The notes beneath the pieces are model-generated. The model was not told where the DNA came from and made no database searches. It saw only the letters and a program-made list of their open reading frames with translations. A stretch of DNA of 64,000 nt, from positions 831,501 through 895,500 of the forward strand of contig JAKOGI010000124.1 of the NCBI GenBank assembly GCA_029747015.1. The letters are read 5' to 3'. The translations under genes and the position numbers were made by a program. Below are positions 57,763-64,000 of this stretch, one piece after another. The number at the start of each line of letters is the position of its first letter. Position 1 is the stretch's first letter. The stretch is from Carnegiea gigantea. Taxonomy: Eukaryota > Streptophyta > Magnoliopsida > Caryophyllales > Cactaceae.

Positions 57763-58250
57763 TTAATAGATTAGTTGGTGTTCATTGATCAAATGTGCCG
57801 CCGTTAACACACATTCTCCCCAAAAAGTCAAAGGTAGATTGACTTGAAAACGTAGGGCCCTAGCTAGATTTAGAACATGTCGGTGCTTGCGCTCCACTCT
57901 TCCATTTTGTTGGGAAGTATCTACACAACTAGTTTGGTACATAATTCCTCCTTCACGATAAAAACTCTTCATAGGCCCAGATTTAAATTCAGTTTCATTG
58001 TATGTCCTTACTGCCTTGACTTGCTTGCCAAATTGTGTTTTAGCCATGGAAATAAATCCTTTTAGAGGGATTCCTGCCTCCCCTTTTTCTCTCATCAAAT
58101 AAACCACATTGCCCTGCTAGCATCATTAACTAAGGTTAGGAAATAATGCGCTCCACATGAAGAGGGCACTCGATATGGTTCTCAAATATCAAAATGAACA
58201 ATCTCAAACAAATCATTGGCTTTATTATCACTAGTAGGAAATTAATTTCT
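57763..58250 (-). pseudogene. Copia integrase
   Basis: The minus strand carries DLFEIVHFDI (first catalytic Asp), VPSSCGAHYFLTLVNDASRA, then KTQFGKQVKAVRTYNETEF, then YQTSCVDTSQQNGRVERKHR (with the catalytic Glu in VERKHR) and LTFWGECVLTAAHLIN. The family RSDNGTEF reads RTYNETEF, so the second catalytic Asp is replaced by Tyr. Confidence 0.85.
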
Positions 58251-58473
58251 AGTTTTTTAAGCATGAAAACAAACAACGCACACATCACTTTTCTTCCTAA
58301 TATAATCTGAAAAACCTAATTCCTTTGCAAATGAAGACATAATTCACATGAAGGATGGCCCAGCCGCTTATGCCAAAGTTCACTAGTTCTTATTGCATTA
58401 CTTTGAATCTTCAATGGTGTCCTGTCGTAGTAATAGACCCAATCTCTTTGCTCACCTGTACCAATCGGCATCC

Positions 58474-59094
58474 TCAAAGTGCCGTCTTATAAAACACAAC
58501 AACCATCAAAGATGTCACACTATAGTTTAAGTCCTTGGTTATCCTTACAATGAAAACAAGGTTACAACTTAAATTAGGCATAAAGAGCACTTTGTCTAGG
58601 TTTAGGTTTTCTAATATAACCACACTTCCTTGCTTGGTTGACATAGTTTGAGACATGTTAGGAAGATCGATAAGTACAGACCTAATATGGCGTGCTTTTC
58701 CTAACAACTCCTTATCACTTGTCATATGCATCAATGCTCCACTGTCAAGCATCCAATTTACTTTACTTGTGAGTTTTTCAACCCCATTCTTTGGTGTGTG
58801 AAGGGGACTTATAAGTTACTGCACTTGCTCTATGGTTAGTGCGGGGATGGTCACATGGGCAAGCTCGGTGGCTGCTACAGTTAGGTCAGATGCAGAGGGT
58901 GTGCTGGCAGTGATTGTAGCGTGGGCTCCTTCTCTTCCTCCTCCTCTTCCTTGGCTGCTCCTGACTCGACCACCGTGACCACCTCTGTTGCCTTGTCCTC
59001 CTCAGCCGCCTCCGTGAGACCCCCATTTGGGCAGGTATCCAATTAGTTTGAAACAATCCGTTTCTTTATGGCCAAGCTTGTCACAATACTTGCA
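58474..59094 (-). pseudogene. Copia gag zinc knuckle and protease
   Basis: A CCHC knuckle, CKYCDKLGHKETDC, lies at about 59094-59053 (C-x2-C-x4-H-x4-C). A Gly/Arg-rich stretch follows. At 58752 begins MLDSGALMHMT, the DSGA active-site loop of copia protease (family W-x-x-DSGA-x-xHM). Frames change between the two. Confidence 0.75.
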
Positions 59095-59159
59095 AGTTAT
59101 TTTATCTCTCGTTTTATTATATTCCTCGCAGACACGGCAAAGGCTACGACACTCTCCAA

Positions 59160-59880
59160 CTTATCATCTCTATTCATCATGAAGTGTTTGTGATTCTCCT
59201 CTTGATGCACCATATTAAATATTTTGTCAAGAGTCAGTAGAGGCTCGATAGCAAGTATTGGCCCTATATATTTGAGTATTTATCATCATTCAAACCCATT
59301 AAAAATTGATGGGCTTTTTCTTCATCACCATCTTTGTGAGCTTTTCGCCTATGCTGCACTCACGCTTGCCACACATACATCGCGAAAATATCACTTCATT
59401 CTCTAACTCACTCTATAACCTTTTAAGTTTTGAATATAATTCTACAACTCCAATCCATCTTGCTTGCAATCGACTAGCTTGGTTTTGAGTTGGTGTATTT
59501 TTGGGGCATTAGAAACTGCATAGCGTTTCTTAAGATTATCTAACATAAGCTCCGTGGTTTCAACGTAGGCAATGCTTATTCGAAGCTTTGGGTTGATGAC
59601 ATTAAATATCCAGGAACAAATCTTGGAGTTTGCCATGCCCCATGCTTATAACTCCAATGGATTATCTACTCCCTTCAAAGTTTGTTTCTTTAGGGTTCCT
59701 TCAAAGAACCCTAATTTGTTTTTAGCTTTTAAAGTAGTTCTAACTACCTTTTCCCACAAATCATTGCTCTTACCATCGAATATCACTATTGCGATCAACA
59801 CTCCAGGCCCCTATAAGGGATGTAAGAAATATGGCGAGTGATTTTCAATCACAAACTTTTGCCTGTCATGGTTAATTTTA
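59160..59880 (-). pseudogene. Copia gag (UBN2-type), decayed
   Basis: The minus strand carries KAKNKLGFFEGTLKK (about 59735-59690), then MANSKICSWIFNVINPKLR, VETTELMLDNLKKRYAVSNA and IHQLKTKLVDCKQ (59636-59445). These match the N-terminal gag of plant copia elements. Confidence 0.75.
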
Positions 59881-59917
59881 AGACTAGGATTAGGGATTTG
59901 GGTTAAGAAGCCTCAAG

Positions 59918-59929
59918 GCTCTGATACCA
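59918..59929 (-). other. Copia primer-binding site (initiator tRNA-Met)
   Basis: The minus strand reads tggtatcagagc, the standard plant copia primer site, immediately next to the LTR. Confidence 0.9.
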
Positions 59930-60140
59930 TGTTAAATGTATCAATTAGGCTTTCATCAAAAAAGTCATGTATATAAGCTCAAATAAAATTTCAACCCAAA
60001 ATCAATTGGCAATGAGTGGAGTAACTTACAAGCTTATGTACATGCTCAAGCCCTTTAATTTCATCAATATGGGACAACACCACTTTCATATTCTTTGAAT
60101 TTTATCAATGTGGGATAATACCCACTTTCATTCTCCAACA
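59930..60140 (-). repeat. Copia LTR, 211 bp
   Basis: It begins TGTTAAATGT and ends TTCTCCAACA (plus orientation), i.e. TG...CA, and abuts the primer site. Its partner is missing because the element is truncated. Confidence 0.8.
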
Positions 60141-61424
60141 TTTCTCTGCTGATTGTTGGTGATTGAAATAACTTAATTGATGACTAAGAAGCTTTGAATC
60201 ATGGTCTGTTTATGTTTAAGAGTGTGTGATGATTATTAATGCAAATAAGGAGATATCCTTAGATTATGAATTATTGTTGGTTTGAAATCACTCCTTCTCT
60301 GCTGATTGAAATGACTTCAGATTTATTCATTTGCATAGACTTTTCATATGTGGTGATTATTGAAACGAATAAGGAGATGATGCTGGTGGTTTAGAGGTCT
60401 AATGATGGGTCTATGAAGCATAGATATCACTATATCATTAGATTATGAATTGTTGTTAAGTCAAAATTTTGAATGTTTTTTTAATTATATATTTGTTTAA
60501 CTTCAAAGTCAAAAAAATGTAGGTCTTGAAGCGATTCCTCCAGTCACAGATTAAAGCAAACACCCACACCAAAAATACAAATACTTCCAAATCTGAAACT
60601 GATTTTTAGCCAACCATAAAAACAAGGGAAACATACAAAATACTAGTCTACAATCCAAAGATCAATTCTTCCTTTTCCATTTCATAGATCTTATAGACAT
60701 TTGCACCATCTTTTGTTTCCAGTTTCATATTTTTATCAGCTCCTTTAACTACTTACGATGTCTAACAATGCTATGTTTCTAATGTCCTGATAATAACTTG
60801 ATTTTGATGTCGTCCTATAGAGAGATATTAACAATGTTTAGGTTTTCGTAGTATATACAAACTTGTAGTATAGCGAGGGACATCCTGTATATAGATGAAA
60901 TGGTGCATTTCTATAAATTCTATGTATGTGATTATTGCATTGGCTGAATGTTGCCATTTGTGTTTGAACACAATAATATGGATGTTTCAATGAATGTTTG
61001 AAGCAATTAGTATATTACAAGTGACGGTGTTGTTATGGTAATATGTATATTATAAGTGATGGCGTTGTGACAATTACAATGAATGTTTGAAGCAATTACA
61101 TACGATTCTAAAATAGCATTAGAACTAGTGAGCATGTTTACCTATCTAAGGTTTTCTTTTTAATCCACTTTCCTTTCATTTCAATTATATCAATGTCCTT
61201 TCATTCATTTGTTTTTTCAGATGTGAAGTGTACTTTTGAAGTCTAACTTTTGATTAGATTTGTCATCATGGAGTCCCTTATAGCTTATTCTCGAAATGTA
61301 AGTTTTGCATTTTTATTTTTTAAAGTAGCATGAGGGGTGTGTGTGTATAATATTAATAGCTTATTACTTATTTTTTTGGAATCACTTGTCAAGCTCCAAA
61401 TCTAAAAAGGGAGCTACTTCAAAA
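60141..61424. other. Non-coding region upstream of the hAT transposase
   Basis: AT-rich. Repeated words (tgaatgtttgaagcaatta at 60992 and 61082; tgctgattg... near 60149 and 60300) suggest local duplications. It may contain the hAT promoter and a 5' intron. Confidence 0.4.
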
Positions 61425-63765
61425 ATGGAAGAATCAGTTGACATAGATACCGATATTCCAAGTGAGCACCAACGAATAACCCTATTGAAATTGAGGAGGA
61501 GGAAGAGGCAAGTGACAACGCAACACGAGGCAAGAGCAAGGGGAAACAAGTGGCTAGAAAGTCTACTCAAAGGGCAGAGTGTTGGAACCATTTCAAAAAG
61601 ATCAAAGAGAATGGAAAAAGAGTGGCTAGTAAGTGCAAGTATTGTGGTAACATATATAAGGCTGGGCCTAGTAGGAACAAAATGAAGAAGTTGAAAAATC
61701 ATTTTCCAGAATGCCTTGAAAACCCAAACAATAAAAGTAAACAGTCACAAAGTCAGTTGGTTTTTGAAAAGGATTCAAACAATGAGGGAGAAACTGGATT
61801 GAAGTCATGGGTATTGAATCCTCATGAGGTAAGGGAGTCTACAGCCAAAATGATCATAATTGATGCGTTGCCCTTTAGATTTGTTGAAAATGTGGGATTT
61901 AGACTAATAATGTCTATTTGTTGTCCTTCACTTAACATGCCTTCACGCATTACCATTACAAGAGACATTTACACATATATGTAGATGAAAGAGTGAGATT
62001 AAAAGAATATTTTATACATTCATATCAAAGGGTGTGTGTGATAACAGACACATAGACTTCACTTTAGAGGATTAACTACATGGGTATAACTTCCCGCTTT
62101 ATTGATAATGATTGAAAATTACATAAGAAAATATTGAATTTTTGTGCACTTTCTAGTCATAAAGGTGATGATATTGCTCTTATTCTTGGAAAATGCTTAG
62201 AGGATTAGGGTTTAGCTTCTAAGTTGTACACTATTACTATTGATAATGTTGGGAGCAATAGCACTACTTGTACTGCCCTTATTGCCGAGTTTCAACGATA
62301 TGCTCATTTTCTTTTCTCTGGTGGGATTTTCTTACATGTTATGTGTGTTGCTCACATACTTAATTTGGTTGTATGGGATGGGTTGAAGGTTTTTGGGAAG
62401 TCAGTTAAGCGTGTTTGAGCTGTTCTGAGGTTTATTAGGCAATCTCATAGTAGGTTGTAAAGATTTCAAGAATGTGTAGTTGCAGAAAATTGAAAGCAAG
62501 GGTTCTTTGTCTCTTGATATTCCCACTAGATGGAACTCCACTTATAAGATGCTTAGCATTGCTTTAGTGTATGAGGATGTATTCACAAAGTATAGCAAAA
62601 GAGACCCTTATTATAATGTTGAGTTGGCAAAAGATGATGATGCAGATAGACCTCCTAACTATATTGATTGGAAACACGTTAAACGCTTGTTAGTTTTTTA
62701 GGAGGTTTTGTACAATGTTACTTTGCGTCTATCTGGTACTTCATATGTGACATCTAACCTGCTTTTCTTTGATATTGTGGCTATTCATACTATGTTAAAA
62801 CAATTGGAGGAATTTGTTGAGACCATTGATGTTAATGATGAAGAAAGTGAGGACGTTGAGGAGATTGGAATTTCTAGAGTCACAAACTTCAAAGAAATGG
62901 CTAAGAGGGTGATGATGAAATATGATAAGTACAAGTTGGCGGGTCTTGAGGTCGCTCTTTATGATTTGTTTGGTGAAGTACAAGTTAGCGCTAGAGTTTC
63001 AAAAATGAGAGAGAAATTAGAAACTTTGTTTGATGAGTATTGACAATTGTACAAGTCATTGACTCCTCAAAGTGGGTAAAGTAGTGGGGCACAACCCAAA
63101 GTTGAGAAGGGTAATGCATCTAGTGGAGCTGCTTTTTATGCACAACAATAAGAAAAAAGTTAAAGGGCTAAATGGAGGAAGAGGAATCATCAAGACGGAG
63201 TTGTAAAAATACCTAAATGAGGGACTTGAAGAGGATGAAGTAGGGGATGACGTGTTAGGATGGTGGAAAGTACATGATCCTTAATATCCTGTGGTTGCTC
63301 GTATGGCTCATGATGTATTGGACATGCATGCTTCTACGGTTGCATTGAAGTCAGCACTGAGTGTAGGAAGACGTACTCTTGATTCATTTAGAGCCCCAAG
63401 GTAATTGACTTAATTAGTATACTTCTTTGTATTATATTATAAATTTATACGTTATTTCTCTTTGTTAATTTATGATTTTTTTTGGTTTAATTGTGCAAAA
63501 GATAGTCCAAGCTCTTGTATGTGATAAGATTGGCTTAGGCTAAGCAATAGATTAGATATGGATGACTATTTCAATGAATTACGGGACCTTGATAGGGGTA
63601 ATGTTTAATTTTTCATTTTTTAAAATTTTCTTTATCTACCATTAATTTATATGATTGCATTTTCTAACTTCAAATTTTCATTCTTTTTTTGTGTTTATTT
63701 TAGATCTTGGTAAATTGAGTCTTAAGGATAATGTGATGGATGTGGGTGATTCTTTGAACATTTAA
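61425..63765 (+). pseudogene. hAT transposase, decayed
   Basis: From an ATG at 61425 (frameshift near 61480) the protein order is that of plant hAT transposases. A BED zinc finger: CWNHFKKI, then CKYCGNIYKAGPSRNKMKKL and KNHFPECL (61580-61720). Then KMIIIDALPFRFVENVGFR (61850-61900); ITIDNVGSNS (62229-62255) with a catalytic-type Asp; HVMCVAHILNLVVWDGLK (62335-62390), the C-x-x-H helix; PTRWNSTYKML (about 62525); and RLSGTSYVTSN. The C-terminal dimerisation part has GWWKVHDP, STVALKSALSVGRRTLDSFRAP (63335-63400), VQALVC, and after a one-base frameshift DWLRLSNRLDMDDYFNELR. A last exon after a likely 63611-63703 intron ends at TAA 63763-63765. At least seven stops or frameshifts make it inactive. 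Confidence 0.85.
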
Positions 63766-64000
63766 TATTGAGGTAACTTTTCTTCTTTTTATTGTATTTA
63801 TTTTACATTATATTATTGTTATCATTATTATTTATCTTTAGTATATTAGCTATTGGTTTTTATATTTACTAACGCAATCTTTTATTTGTTTCATATACTA
63901 CTTGAATAATTAGTTGACTATTCGAGAGAAGACCAAATTATTGCAAGGAAATCCTTCTCCAAATTCAAGACATTGATTTCAACTTGAAGTTTGGGAGTCG
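63766..64000. other. Sequence after the hAT transposase
   Basis: AT-rich, possibly the 3' untranslated part of the hAT gene. No terminal repeat seen before the window ends. Confidence 0.35.

Larger units (their letters stand above)
56120..60140 (-). mobile_element. Truncated copia LTR retrotransposon
   Basis: On the minus strand: a 211-bp LTR (60140-59930), primer site, gag, protease, integrase and part of RT, ending abruptly near 56120 inside RT. RNase H and the second LTR are absent. The domain order with integrase before RT defines copia (Ty1). Many stops. Confidence 0.85.

Noticed and set aside
1..64000. CRISPR arrays, rRNA, tRNA or bacterial operons
   Set aside because: No regularly spaced repeats, rRNA-like conservation or cloverleaf tRNA was recognised; the sequence is plant nuclear DNA.

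Overview
This is nuclear DNA of a flowering plant, most likely a eudicot, judged from an AT-rich, microsatellite-rich background, GT-AG introns, a plant O-fucosyltransferase-family gene and typical plant transposons (gypsy with a tRNA-Asp-type primer site, copia, L1-like LINEs, CACTA, MULE, hAT, Stowaway). I cannot name the species. No bacterial operon, CRISPR array, rRNA or tRNA gene was seen.

One host gene looks intact: a glycosyltransferase of the plant O-fucosyltransferase-like family on the minus strand, 27894 down to 10751. Ten exons join in one frame of 466 codons (465 residues plus stop), and every junction has GT-AG ends and matching phase. Its seventh intron is 9,564 bp and holds an internally deleted hAT element and a 4.3-kb element with very long inverted ends. 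Introns 3 and 5 hold a hAT MITE with a perfect 8-bp target duplication, a Stowaway MITE and a 3' LINE fragment.

Layout. 273-1185: non-autonomous hAT. About 1640-5540: decayed CACTA (minus), with a compound TG/CA microsatellite. 5590-7950: decayed LINE (plus). 8547-8736: MITE. 10751-27894: the glycosyltransferase gene. 28961-31440: decayed Mutator-like transposase (plus) with a recognisable intron. 32244-32327: SINE 3' end. 33103-33234: fragment of a lectin-receptor-like kinase. 33247 to about 38236: non-autonomous gypsy-type (LARD-like) retrotransposon carrying only a gag-like remnant. 39330-40390: LINE (minus). 40554-51740: complete but decayed 11.2-kb gypsy element of Athila/Tat type with TSD ACAAC. 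52231-52320: AT microsatellite. 54060-55230: LINE with RNase H (minus). 55353-64000: a hAT-rich region in which a truncated copia (minus, 56120-60140) lies upstream of a decayed hAT transposase (61425-63765, plus).

I found no convincing undescribed system. The points most worth follow-up are the glycosyltransferase gene spanning nested transposons with its frame preserved, the long-inverted-repeat element in its large intron, the hAT deletion derivative, the gag-only retrotransposon, and a GC-rich ORF kept in both LTRs of the 11-kb gypsy element.
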